NCBI GenBank assembly: GCA_900542505.1
Contig: UQNV01000039.1
Coordinates: 1-21,775 of the forward strand
Direction: 5' to 3'
Length of the DNA stretch: 21,775 nucleotides
Source: an uncultured Alistipes sp.
Lineage (GTDB): Bacteria > Bacteroidota > Bacteroidia > Bacteroidales > Rikenellaceae
Shown here: piece after piece, positions 1 through 6,988 of the stretch
How positions within the stretch are numbered: the stretch's first letter is position 1
How the letters are laid out: each line of letters begins with the position of its first letter
Notes under the pieces: generated by a model
Seen by the model: the letters and a program-made list of their open reading frames with translations, nothing else
Told to the model about the DNA's origin: nothing
Database searches by the model: none
Position numbers and translations under genes: made by a program

Positions 1-335
1 GTGCTGGGCCGAGTTGGGCAGGGTTAGGCAGGGTTAGGCAGGGCTGGGCCGGAACAGACCCGGGTTGGACCGAGTTGGGCAGGGTCAGGTTGGGCCGAAT
101 TGGTCTGGGTTAGGCAGGACTGGGTCGGAACAGACCCGGGTTGAGCCGGGCTAAGCCTTGCGCAGGCCGAACCACTCCGCGCAAGTCGAACCGGGCCCCA
201 CCGGGCGGACCGGGCGGAGCCGGCCCCGACGAACCGAACCCGATTGCACAGGCTGAACCGGAAAAGCCCACCGGGCGAACCGGGCGGACCGGGCTGAGCC
301 GGACCCGACAAACCGAACCGGACTGCGCCGAAAGA
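1..335. repeat. Degenerate, about 5-bp-periodic GC-rich repeat tract, open at the left edge
   Basis: The first ~335 bases are built from short variants of GGTTG, GGCAG, GGCCG and GGTTAG on the left and of ACCGG, GCGGA and CCGAA on the right, with a rough period of 5 (10) bp. The decamer GTTAGGCAGG occurs twice in tandem near 23-42. A ~20-bp block around GGAACAGACCCGGGTTG recurs at about 51-67 and 127-143. A ~65-bp block starting CCCACCGGGCG recurs near 196 and 268. The plus strand is G/T-rich up to about 170 and C/A-rich afterwards. Open frames through it are Gly/Pro/Ala/Ser-rich, differ between frames and have no recognisable domain, so I treat it as non-coding. Its function is unknown. Confidence 0.7.
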
Positions 336-336
336 C

Positions 337-367
337 AAAAAGGGCTACCCCACACCGGGGTAGCCCT
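337..367 (-). terminator. Rho-independent terminator of the META-domain lipoprotein gene
   Basis: A perfect 11-bp stem (341-351 with 357-367) closes a 5-nt loop. Read on the minus strand it is followed by five T residues (337-341). It lies about 25 bp beyond the stop codon of the gene at 393-908. Confidence 0.85.
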
Positions 368-392
368 CATTCTTTCGGCGCTGCGGCCTGCT

Positions 393-908
393 CTACTCGG
401 CCACTACGACCGAATCCGTCATCTCGACAGCATCCGCCGCATCCTGGGCCGGAGTCAGCACGACGGCCGGTACGCTCTCGGCAGCAGGCTGCACGGCCGG
501 CTGAACCTTGAACGAAGCGAGCTCCTTGCCGTCATCGTAGAACTTCAGCGTCTCACCCTTGATGGAGTAGCTGTCCACCTCGTCGAGCATCTTGACGAAG
601 GCATTCTCATACTCCATCTCGGGACATGCCATCCGGGTCATGCCCAGATTGTCGAAATCGAGCTCCTTGCCCTTGAGTTCGTAGCCGCCGAAGAAGCGGT
701 TACAGTTCGTACGGCCGTTTACCATCTTGTCGGCGGCGTTGAACGTCAACGTAAAGAAGTCGGCCTCGCGCTCGATGGCAGCCGCGGGAATACCCGCCAT
801 CTGCTCCAGCTTCCACTGCGTGCCTTCAAGTGCAACGGTGCTCTTGCCTTCGTCGCAGGCGGTCAGCGCAACCAGCGCGGCTGCGGCCGCAATAAGAGTC
901 TTTTTCAT
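393..908 (-). CDS. META-domain (DUF306/HslJ-like) lipoprotein
   Basis: This is a 171-residue protein with a lipoprotein signal: basic MKK, an Ala/Leu-rich core, then lipobox L15-T16-A17-C18. The acidic DE after the Cys resembles the surface-export signals known for Bacteroidota lipoproteins, which is suggestive only. Residues ~25-130 match the META domain pattern: LEGTQWKLEQM at the start, a central CNRFFGGYEL and a later MACPEMEYENAF. META proteins such as HslJ are small envelope-associated beta proteins of unclear biochemical role. The C-terminal ~40 residues are Ala/Val/Pro-rich and probably disordered. I chose the internal ATG at 908 because it creates the signal peptide; the longer open frame to 1067 would bury it. 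A TATCTTTG promoter element lies about 100 bp upstream and a terminator follows the gene, so it is probably monocistronic. Confidence 0.85.
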   Translation of the reverse strand: MKKTLIAAAAALVALTACDEGKSTVALEGTQWKLEQMAGIPAAAIEREADFFTLTFNAADKMVNGRTNCNRFFGGYELKGKELDFDNLGMTRMACPEMEYENAFVKMLDEVDSYSIKGETLKFYDDGKELASFKVQPAVQPAAESVPAVVLTPAQDAADAVEMTDSVVVAE

Positions 909-1007
909 GGTCTTGTCCAGTTTAAGTTTTCCCGCTCTCAGAAGTTCAAACGCCGTGCCGCACAACGACACGCGACGCCGGCTTCGCCGGGAACGGGTTT
1001 TCGGATG

Positions 1008-1015
1008 CAAAGATA
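1008..1015 (-). promoter_or_regulatory. Bacteroidota -7 promoter element (TATCTTTG)
   Basis: The minus strand reads TATCTTTG, a perfect match to the Bacteroidota consensus TAnnTTTG. I see no good TTTG at the -33 spacing. It would start a ~95-nt leader for the META lipoprotein gene, containing a small CCGGC/GCCGG hairpin at about 979-991. Confidence 0.6.
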
Positions 1016-1150
1016 GGCTTCCGAAGGCAAATCTCCTAACAATCAATCGGAAAATCCCCATATCCACTGGAACGCCAACAGCGAGGTCTCTTCCCAGACA
1101 AAACTGCCAACGCCGACATCAGACAGAAGCAACAAGGATTGCTCGTGGAA

Positions 1151-2113
1151 TCATTCTTCTTTCACCAGATTGAACTTCGTCGAAATTTCCTTCTGCTCGA
1201 TAACCTGACGCAGATTGAACCGGCGTTTCTGAGTGATGTATCCCGGCTTTTCGCAGGTTATCTCTATCTGCACATTCCCCGAATTGTTGAAAGTCAGACC
1301 CTTGATATCAAAAGTCTCGGTCGTCTCATACGGGGTGGAACCCACATAGTTCTGATTCGTATTCTTCACGTCGGCGACCGACGAGACAATCCGAGACGAA
1401 ACATCGGCTCCGCGAGGCGACGAGTCAATATACCAACGGATGACTGTCGATTCAAGTGCGGTATTTCCCTCTCCGGTCACCTGCTTATTTTTTTCAAGGG
1501 CAGGAGCATCCGCCTTACGAAGGAAAAATGCAATCCGGTCCCAATCTACATCCTTTAGGGCATTCAAATAAGCCTTGTTGAGAATCTGAGCCGCAGCAAT
1601 GAAATCAGAGCTGTTGCCGGAACCGTTGGCCCGGCCCGAGACAACGACATTGGGATAAACCAAGCGTCCGTTTTGGTCATGTACCTCGATATTCATCTGT
1701 ACAGTACCGCTCCAACCTACTCCCGAAAGATAATTGACGGCGAATTCACGAAGCGTCATGGTCATCATATAATCGGTCGCCATGTCCGCATTAAACACAA
1801 AACCCATCGTACGCATGTAACGGCGGGCGCTCTCTCCGACAAACGAGGCCAAATCGGGATTCACGCGAACTGCGGGAAGCGAAACCGCACTCGCATCGTA
1901 TTTCTGAACGATACGCGTATCGGACCGGCCCTCGCGCACGTTGAGCCGAATGCCATAGTCCAAATCAACATACCGATTCGGATATGCCTCCTCGACAAGC
2001 GCCAGATTCAATATCTTCGGTCCCGAAGAGACAGCTTTTTTACTCGAACCGCATGCGGCCAGCATCAACACGGCCAGCATAAGGGCCGCCAATCGATAAA
2101 TATTGCTTTTCAT
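1151..2113 (-). CDS. Lipoprotein with a YajG-like N-terminal region and a PEGA-like C-terminal domain
   Basis: This 320-residue protein begins with a clear lipoprotein signal ending in lipobox L18-A19-A20-C21. The N-terminal ~200 residues (KILNLALVEEAYPN, then a repeated strand pattern and AAQILNKAYLNAL) resemble outer-membrane lipoproteins of the YajG/DUF4136 kind. From about residue 225 the pattern WYIDSSPRGADV, YVGSTPYETT and EKPGYITQKR looks like a PEGA-type beta domain, often found on envelope proteins. These family assignments are by eye. A good Shine-Dalgarno (AGGAG, about 6 nt before the ATG at 2113) supports the start. Only 13 bp separate it from the upstream lipoprotein gene, so the two are likely co-transcribed. 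GC is visibly lower than in the flanking genes. The exact function is unknown. Confidence 0.8.
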   Translation of the reverse strand: MKSNIYRLAALMLAVLMLAACGSSKKAVSSGPKILNLALVEEAYPNRYVDLDYGIRLNVREGRSDTRIVQKYDASAVSLPAVRVNPDLASFVGESARRYMRTMGFVFNADMATDYMMTMTLREFAVNYLSGVGWSGTVQMNIEVHDQNGRLVYPNVVVSGRANGSGNSSDFIAAAQILNKAYLNALKDVDWDRIAFFLRKADAPALEKNKQVTGEGNTALESTVIRWYIDSSPRGADVSSRIVSSVADVKNTNQNYVGSTPYETTETFDIKGLTFNNSGNVQIEITCEKPGYITQKRRFNLRQVIEQKEISTKFNLVKEE

Positions 2114-2126
2114 ATGCTCCTATGTA

Positions 2127-2654
2127 TCAGTTATCGGTCTTGATTTTCACGATTTTTGCAGTGGCTGTCGATTTGAACACCACCCTGTCACCCAACTGCT
2201 CGACGCTTGTCGCTACAGTCGGAGCTATCAATACATCGGTCCCATATTGCTGCGCCTCATTAATCAGGCGATAAATTGCCAGACGTCTGGCGACCTCCTC
2301 GGGGCGAAACAGATTGGTCGTTTCTCCGACATAATCGCCGCTCAGATAGCCAAGTTTCAAAATGCCATGGAACTTGCACATCCATCCCTGCTTGATGGAA
2401 TAGTCATACTCCAACGAGAACTCATTCCGCTCATCTACGATTTCATATCTGGACCCGGACTTGTTGCTCTTGTAAGAGATGGTTGCCTCGGCTGAAATCG
2501 TATTCAACACCTCATAATCGCCACGTTCGAGATTCAACTCTTCAATGGCTGCCGTATTGATTGTATTGACAGCACGGGGTACGACCAACATTCGCTGCGA
2601 ACCGCACGAAACAAGCAACAGAGCGGCCGCAAACATCGATAAGAGTTTTTTCAT
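2127..2654 (-). CDS. Hypothetical lipoprotein
   Basis: This 175-residue protein has a lipoprotein signal (MKK, Leu/Ala core, lipobox L14-V15-S16-C17). I do not recognise the mature region. It has a stretch YEVLNTISAEATISY near residues 47-61, an aromatic/acidic middle (residues ~70-110), and a C-terminal half with INEAQQYGTDVLIAPTV, a phrase typical of small Bacteroidota lipoproteins that assemble repeated envelope structures. It is the first gene of a two-gene unit with the lipoprotein at 1151-2113, 13 bp downstream. No clear Shine-Dalgarno or consensus promoter is visible upstream. The AT-rich composition matches its partner and not the neighbouring PFOR gene. Confidence 0.75.
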   Translation of the reverse strand: MKKLLSMFAAALLLVSCGSQRMLVVPRAVNTINTAAIEELNLERGDYEVLNTISAEATISYKSNKSGSRYEIVDERNEFSLEYDYSIKQGWMCKFHGILKLGYLSGDYVGETTNLFRPEEVARRLAIYRLINEAQQYGTDVLIAPTVATSVEQLGDRVVFKSTATAKIVKIKTDN

Positions 2655-2750
2655 TTGTCAGATTGGATTAGAATTGGATTGATGACTGCGGGCCCAATTC
2701 GAACAGAAGAAGCAGACAAAACAAAAAGCGCGGACCCTTTGCTCAATGCC

Positions 2751-2874
2751 GGATTTTGAGGTCTTCCACAACCCTTGTCCCCGAACACAGAATAAAGCCC
2801 ACGCTGGAATATACAGCATGGGCGTTGAACTTTATTCCTTCGGGGACATCAAAAAAGTGGAAGTTTCAAAATCC
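2751..2874. ncRNA. Long imperfect hairpin, candidate 6S-type (6S-Flavo-like) regulatory RNA
   Basis: In an AT-rich 449-bp gap without protein genes, the DNA folds into one long rod. Pairings I can trace are 2751-2759 with 2866-2874, 2763-2769 with 2857-2863, 2777-2785 with 2839-2847, 2790-2797 with 2830-2837, and 2798-2806 with 2814-2822 (one mismatch), closing a 7-nt loop. That is about 41 base pairs, broken by small internal loops and by one larger bubble (2770-2776 opposite 2848-2856). A long rod with a central bubble is the architecture of 6S RNA, which mimics an open promoter and binds housekeeping RNA polymerase. The strand is not decided. On plus, a weak ATAAAAG/CTTTTAT stem and T-rich run follow at 2879-2921; on minus, a T-rich run follows at about 2716-2729. 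The 6S identity is inference; the fold is seen directly. Confidence 0.5.
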
Positions 2875-3041
2875 CGAAATAAAAGCAACGCCTTTTATCT
2901 TATATGTCCTTTGTCTTTATTTAACCATAGGCATTTTTAATTATATCCAGTTTTTGGTATGACAATCGACCGAACCAAGTCCGAATCAAACCATATACAA
3001 ATATAAGAAAAGTTTCCGAACTTATCAAACCCGACCGTCAT

Positions 3042-3079
3042 AAAAAAGGAATCGCGGCACCCTGCGGTGTCGCGATTCC
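3042..3079 (-). terminator. Rho-independent terminator of the PFOR gene
   Basis: A 14-bp stem (3048-3061 with 3066-3079, one G-T wobble) closes a 4-nt loop. On the minus strand it is followed by six T residues (3042-3047). It lies about 25 bp after the PFOR stop codon. Confidence 0.9.
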
Positions 3080-3103
3080 CTGTTATCGCCTCTCGGCGGA
3101 GCA

Positions 3104-6100
3104 TCAATACTCCATCTTGGCCAGACGCTTGTAGCCGTTGTAACGCCACTTGGCATTCTCCTCGGCTGCCTCGAAGAGCTCCTCGGCCTCGGCCGGGAAC
3201 GACTTCTGGAGCGACGTGTAGCGAACCTCCTTCATCAGGAATTCGCGGAACTTCGACCAGTCGGGCTCCTTCGAGTCGAGTACGAACGGGTTCTTGCCCT
3301 CGGCCTCGAGCTGCGGGTTGTAGTGCCACAGGTGCCAGTATCCGCACGCCACGGCCTCCTTGCCGACGGTCTGCGTACGCGTCATGCCGCCCTTGATGCC
3401 GTGGTTGATACACGGAGCATAGGCGATGATGAGCGACGGACCGGGGTAGGCCTCGGCCTCCTTCAGCACGTTGAAGAGCTGCTGCTGCGAACCGCCAATC
3501 GAAACCTGGGCAACGTATACGTAGCCGTAGGTCATGGCCATTGCACCGAGGTCCTTCTTGCGGATGCGCTTGCCGGCCGAAGCGAACTTGGCAACGGCGC
3601 CCACCGGCGTCGACTTCGACGACTGGCCGCCCGTGTTGGAGTAAACCTCCGTATCGACAACCAGCACGTTGACATCCTGACCCGTCGAGAGAACGTGGTC
3701 CAGACCGCCGTAACCGATATCGTAGCCCCAGCCGTCGCCGCCGATAATCCACTGCGACTTCTTGACGAGCCAATCCTTCAGAGCGAGAATCTTCTGGCAG
3801 TAGTCGCAGCCGCAGGCCTCCATCATCGGCACCAGACGGGCCGTAACCTCGGCCGAAGCGGCCGACGAACCGCGGTTGGCAATCCACTCCTTCATCACGC
3901 CCTTCAGCTCATCGGAGCACTTCGTGCAGTTGGCTATGGCCTCCTCCATCGTCTGCTGGATGCGGTCGCGGAGCTTCTCCACGCCGATATGCATACCCAG
4001 ACCGAACTCGGCGTTGTCCTCGAAGAGCGAGTTGGCCCATGCCGGACCCTTGCCCTCGGCGTTGGTGCAGTAGGGAGTCGACGGAGCCGAACCCGAGTAA
4101 ATCGACGTACAGCCCGTGGCATTGGCCACCATCATCTTGTCGCCGAAGAGCTGCGAGATGGCCTTGATGTAGGGCGTCTCGCCGCAGCCGGCGCAGGCTC
4201 CCGAGAACTCGAAGAGCGGCTGTGCGAACTGGAGGTTCTTCACCGACTTGGTCTTGTCGACCACCTGCTTGTAACCGATGTGCTTGGTCAGGTAGTCCCA
4301 GTTCTTCTGCTGCGGGAGCTGCTCCTCCAGCGGACGCATCACCAGCGCCTTCTCCTTGGCCGGGCAGATGTCGACGCAGTTGCCGCAACCCGTACAGTCG
4401 AGCGGCGATACCTGCATGCGGAACTTGTAGGCCTTCGTCTCACCCAGGCCCTGCTTCCACTCGGCACCCGACGCGGCAGCCTCCTCGTCGGTTGCCAGGA
4501 AGGGACGAATCACGGCGTGGGGGCAGACATAGGCGCACTGGTTGCACTGGATACAGTTCTCGATTTTCCACTCGGGGACGTTGACGGCGATGCCGCGCTT
4601 CTCGTAGGCGGCCGTACCGTTCTCCCACGTACCGTCCTCACGGCCGTTGAAGGCCGAAACCGGCAGGTCGTCGCCCTTCAGACCGTTGATGGGCTCGACA
4701 ATCTTGCGGACGAACTCGGGATACGAGGCATCCGACGGATGGGTGAAGCCCTTGTCCTCGATTTGCGCCCACTCGGCGGGAACCTCGACCTTCTCGACGG
4801 CGTTGCCACCGGCATCGACGGCCGCATAGTTCATGTTGACGATATCCTCGCCCTTCTTGCCGTAGGACTTCAGGATGGCGTGCTTCATCTCCTCGACAGC
4901 TTTCTCGAAGGGGATGACGTTGGCAATCTTGAAGAAGGCCGACTGCATGATGGTGTTCGTACGCGAACCCAGACCCAGTTCGGCGGCAATCTTCGTGGCG
5001 TTGATGATGTAGAAGTTGATGTGGTTCTTCGCCAGGTAGGCCTTCATGTGGTCGGGCAGCGTGGCGCAGGTCGTTGCGGCATCGTGCACCGAGTTCAGGA
5101 GGAACGAACCGCCGGCCTTCAGGCCCTTCAGCACGTCGTACTTGTCGACATACGAAGGCACGTGGCAGGCCACGAAGTCGGGCGTGGTCACCAGATAGGG
5201 CGACGTGATGGGCAGGTCACCGAAACGCAGGTGCGACGAGGTGTAGCCGCCCGACTTCTTCGAGTCGTAGGAGAAGTATGCCTGGCAGTACTTGTTGGTC
5301 GTACCGCCGATAATCTTGATGGAGTTCTTGTTGGCACCCACCGTACCGTCGGCGCCCAGACCGAAGAAGAGGGCCTCGAACGTGCCGGGCTTGGCCAGCG
5401 AAATCTCCTCGCCGACGGGCAGCGAACGGAACGTCACGTCGTCGGTGATACCCACCGTGAACTGGTTCTTCGGCTCGGCAGCCTTGAGGTTGGCGAAGAC
5501 GGCCAGCATCTGGGCCGGCGTGGTGTCCTTCGACGAAAGGCCGTAGCGGCCGCCGATGATGAGCGCCTTGCGCTCGCTGCGCGAGAAGGCCTCGACAACA
5601 TCCATGTAGAGGGGGTCGCCGTTGGCTCCGGGCTCCTTCGTGCGGTCGAGCACGCAGATGCGCTTCACGCTCTCGGGCAGCACGGCCATCAGGTACTTCA
5701 CCGAGAAGGGACGGTAGAGGTGAACGGTCACCACGCCGAGCTTCTCGCCCTTGGCGTTCAGATAGTCGACCGTCTCCTTCAGCGTCTCGGTCACCGAACC
5801 CATCGCGATGACCACGTGCTCGGCATCCGGTGCGCCGTAGTAGACGAAGGGCTTGTATTCGCGGCCGGTGATTTTCGAAATCTCAGCCATCGTATCGGCC
5901 ACCATGTCGGGCACGGCGTCGTAGAACTTGTTGGCAGCCTCGCGCGTCTGGAAGTAGATGTCGGGGTTCTGGGCCGTACCGCGCGTTACGGGGTGCTCGG
6001 GGTTGAGCGCACGCTGACGGAAGGCCTTCAGCGCATCGCGGTCAAGCAGCGCCGTGAGCGAAGCCTCGTCGATGAGCTCGATTTTCTGGATTTCGTGCGA

Positions 6101-6631
6101 CGTACGGAAGCCGTCGAAGAAGTGCAGGAAGGGCACACGGGCCTTCAGCGCCACGATATGGGCGACGCCGGCCAGGTCCATCACCTCCTGAACGGACGAG
6201 GTGGCCAGCATGGCAAAACCGGTCTGGCGCGTGGCCATCACGTCCTGATGGTCGCCGAAAATCGAGAGCGACTGGGCGGCCAGCGCACGAGCCGAAACGT
6301 GGAAAACGCCCGGGAGCAGCTCGCCCGAAATCTTATACATGTTCGGAATCATCAGCAGCAGGCCCTGCGATGCGGTGAAGGTCGACGTGAGCGCACCGCT
6401 CTGCAGCGAGCCGTGCACGGCGCCTGCGGCACCCGCCTCCGACTGCATCTCGACCACCTTGACGGTCTCGCCGAAGATGTTCTTGCGGCCCTGGGCGGCC
6501 CACTCGTCCACGAGCTCTGCCATGGTCGATGACGGCGTGATGGGGTAAATCGCCGCAACCTCCGAGAACATGTATGCCACATGAGCCGCAGCGTAGTTAC
6601 CATCACAAGTGATAAATTTCTTTTCAGCCAT
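3104..6631 (-). CDS. nifJ: Pyruvate:ferredoxin (flavodoxin) oxidoreductase
   Basis: This 1175-residue single-chain PFOR has the usual length for the family. It oxidatively decarboxylates pyruvate with CoA to acetyl-CoA and CO2 and passes electrons to ferredoxin, the central step of anaerobic energy metabolism. The N-terminal domain carries YPITPSS (residues 29-35), which binds pyruvate and thiamine pyrophosphate. Two ferredoxin-type 4Fe-4S motifs lie near residues 690-705 (CIQCNQCAYVCP) and 744-755 (CTGCGNCVDICP). A further CAGCGE and a CDYCQ supply ligands for the third cluster. The TPP-binding region GDGWGYDIGYGG begins near 963, followed by EVYSNTGGQSSKSTP. I chose the ATG at 6631 (MAEKKFITCDGN) because homologues start there; the longer frame adds 22 unrelated residues. 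It is monocistronic, with its own promoter and terminator. Confidence 0.97.
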   Translation of the reverse strand: MAEKKFITCDGNYAAAHVAYMFSEVAAIYPITPSSTMAELVDEWAAQGRKNIFGETVKVVEMQSEAGAAGAVHGSLQSGALTSTFTASQGLLLMIPNMYKISGELLPGVFHVSARALAAQSLSIFGDHQDVMATRQTGFAMLATSSVQEVMDLAGVAHIVALKARVPFLHFFDGFRTSHEIQKIELIDEASLTALLDRDALKAFRQRALNPEHPVTRGTAQNPDIYFQTREAANKFYDAVPDMVADTMAEISKITGREYKPFVYYGAPDAEHVVIAMGSVTETLKETVDYLNAKGEKLGVVTVHLYRPFSVKYLMAVLPESVKRICVLDRTKEPGANGDPLYMDVVEAFSRSERKALIIGGRYGLSSKDTTPAQMLAVFANLKAAEPKNQFTVGITDDVTFRSLPVGEEISLAKPGTFEALFFGLGADGTVGANKNSIKIIGGTTNKYCQAYFSYDSKKSGGYTSSHLRFGDLPITSPYLVTTPDFVACHVPSYVDKYDVLKGLKAGGSFLLNSVHDAATTCATLPDHMKAYLAKNHINFYIINATKIAAELGLGSRTNTIMQSAFFKIANVIPFEKAVEEMKHAILKSYGKKGEDIVNMNYAAVDAGGNAVEKVEVPAEWAQIEDKGFTHPSDASYPEFVRKIVEPINGLKGDDLPVSAFNGREDGTWENGTAAYEKRGIAVNVPEWKIENCIQCNQCAYVCPHAVIRPFLATDEEAAASGAEWKQGLGETKAYKFRMQVSPLDCTGCGNCVDICPAKEKALVMRPLEEQLPQQKNWDYLTKHIGYKQVVDKTKSVKNLQFAQPLFEFSGACAGCGETPYIKAISQLFGDKMMVANATGCTSIYSGSAPSTPYCTNAEGKGPAWANSLFEDNAEFGLGMHIGVEKLRDRIQQTMEEAIANCTKCSDELKGVMKEWIANRGSSAASAEVTARLVPMMEACGCDYCQKILALKDWLVKKSQWIIGGDGWGYDIGYGGLDHVLSTGQDVNVLVVDTEVYSNTGGQSSKSTPVGAVAKFASAGKRIRKKDLGAMAMTYGYVYVAQVSIGGSQQQLFNVLKEAEAYPGPSLIIAYAPCINHGIKGGMTRTQTVGKEAVACGYWHLWHYNPQLEAEGKNPFVLDSKEPDWSKFREFLMKEVRYTSLQKSFPAEAEELFEAAEENAKWRYNGYKRLAKMEY

Positions 6632-6694
6632 TTCTAAAAAGTTTTTGGATGATGATATTGTTGTATTTCTGTGTTGACTTGCATAGTCGCGTCG

Positions 6695-6702
6695 CAAATA
6701 TA
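6695..6702 (-). promoter_or_regulatory. Bacteroidota -7 promoter element of the PFOR gene (TATATTTG)
   Basis: The minus strand reads TATATTTG, a perfect TAnnTTTG. No good -33 TTTG is seen at the standard spacing. The predicted leader is about 60 nt. Confidence 0.6.
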
Positions 6703-6749
6703 CGAAATTTCATCGGGAAACCGACCTCGTTCTCCAAACAAATTTCACC

Positions 6750-6885
6750 TTCGGAAGGTGTTAAAAAATTAACAATCTTTGCGTTATTCGGGCGGCGGCA
6801 GAGCGGCACCGCTCCGCGTTGCCGAAAACCGCTTCGCGCAAAGCGGCTTATCGACTCCCGCGGCCGCCGGCGGAGCGGTTTTTGC
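6750..6885 (+). ncRNA. Possible small structured RNA with its own promoter and terminator-like end (tentative)
   Basis: Within the 357-bp PFOR/M16 intergenic region the plus strand has TTCG (6750-6753), 20 bp, then AATCTTTG (6774-6781). Each is one mismatch from the Bacteroidota promoter boxes. Downstream come a hairpin (6796-6806 with 6809-6824, a 5-nt bulge), a second hairpin (6829-6834 with 6841-6846), and a GC-rich fold ending in five T residues (6879-6883). Segment 6827-6833 could instead pair with 6875-6881 as an alternative terminator-like stem. No open frame here looks coding. Functional identity is unknown. Confidence 0.25.
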
Positions 6886-6952
6886 AGTACCGCACGGCAG
6901 GGCGGCCAAACGGCCGGCCGAACCGCTCCGGTCCCGAAAAGCGTCCCGGAGG

Positions 6953-6984
6953 TTTGCCACTGCGCCCCTCTTTGCGTATATTTG
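6953..6984 (+). promoter_or_regulatory. Consensus Bacteroidota promoter TTTG-N20-TATATTTG of the M16 operon
   Basis: TTTG at 6953-6956 and TATATTTG at 6977-6984 are separated by exactly 20 bp, matching both consensus boxes and their spacing. The ATG begins at 6989, only 4 bp after the -7 box, so the transcript is predicted to begin at or next to the start codon. Confidence 0.85.
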
Positions 6985-6988
6985 CCCC

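Noticed and set aside
24..370. Gly/Pro/Ser-rich open frames on the minus strand in the repeat tract
   Set aside because: A 5-bp period keeps several frames open at once by chance. There is no start context, and one frame runs through the terminator at 341-367.
2746..2962. Two short plus-strand frames (64 and 68 residues) over the long hairpin
   Set aside because: Their codons are constrained by the inverted repeat, they overlap each other in different frames and neither resembles a protein. The RNA fold explains the sequence better.
3323..6532. 1069-residue open frame on the plus strand opposite PFOR
   Set aside because: It is the antisense shadow of a GC-rich gene. It is Arg/Leu/Val/His-rich with no domain, whereas the minus-strand frame has complete PFOR motifs.
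6649..6988. In-frame upstream extension of the second M16 gene and a 70-residue N-terminal extension of the first
   Set aside because: Both read through the intergenic promoters. The family start MIPYRTKRLANG and the consensus promoter position fix the first gene at 6989, and the second starts at 8227.
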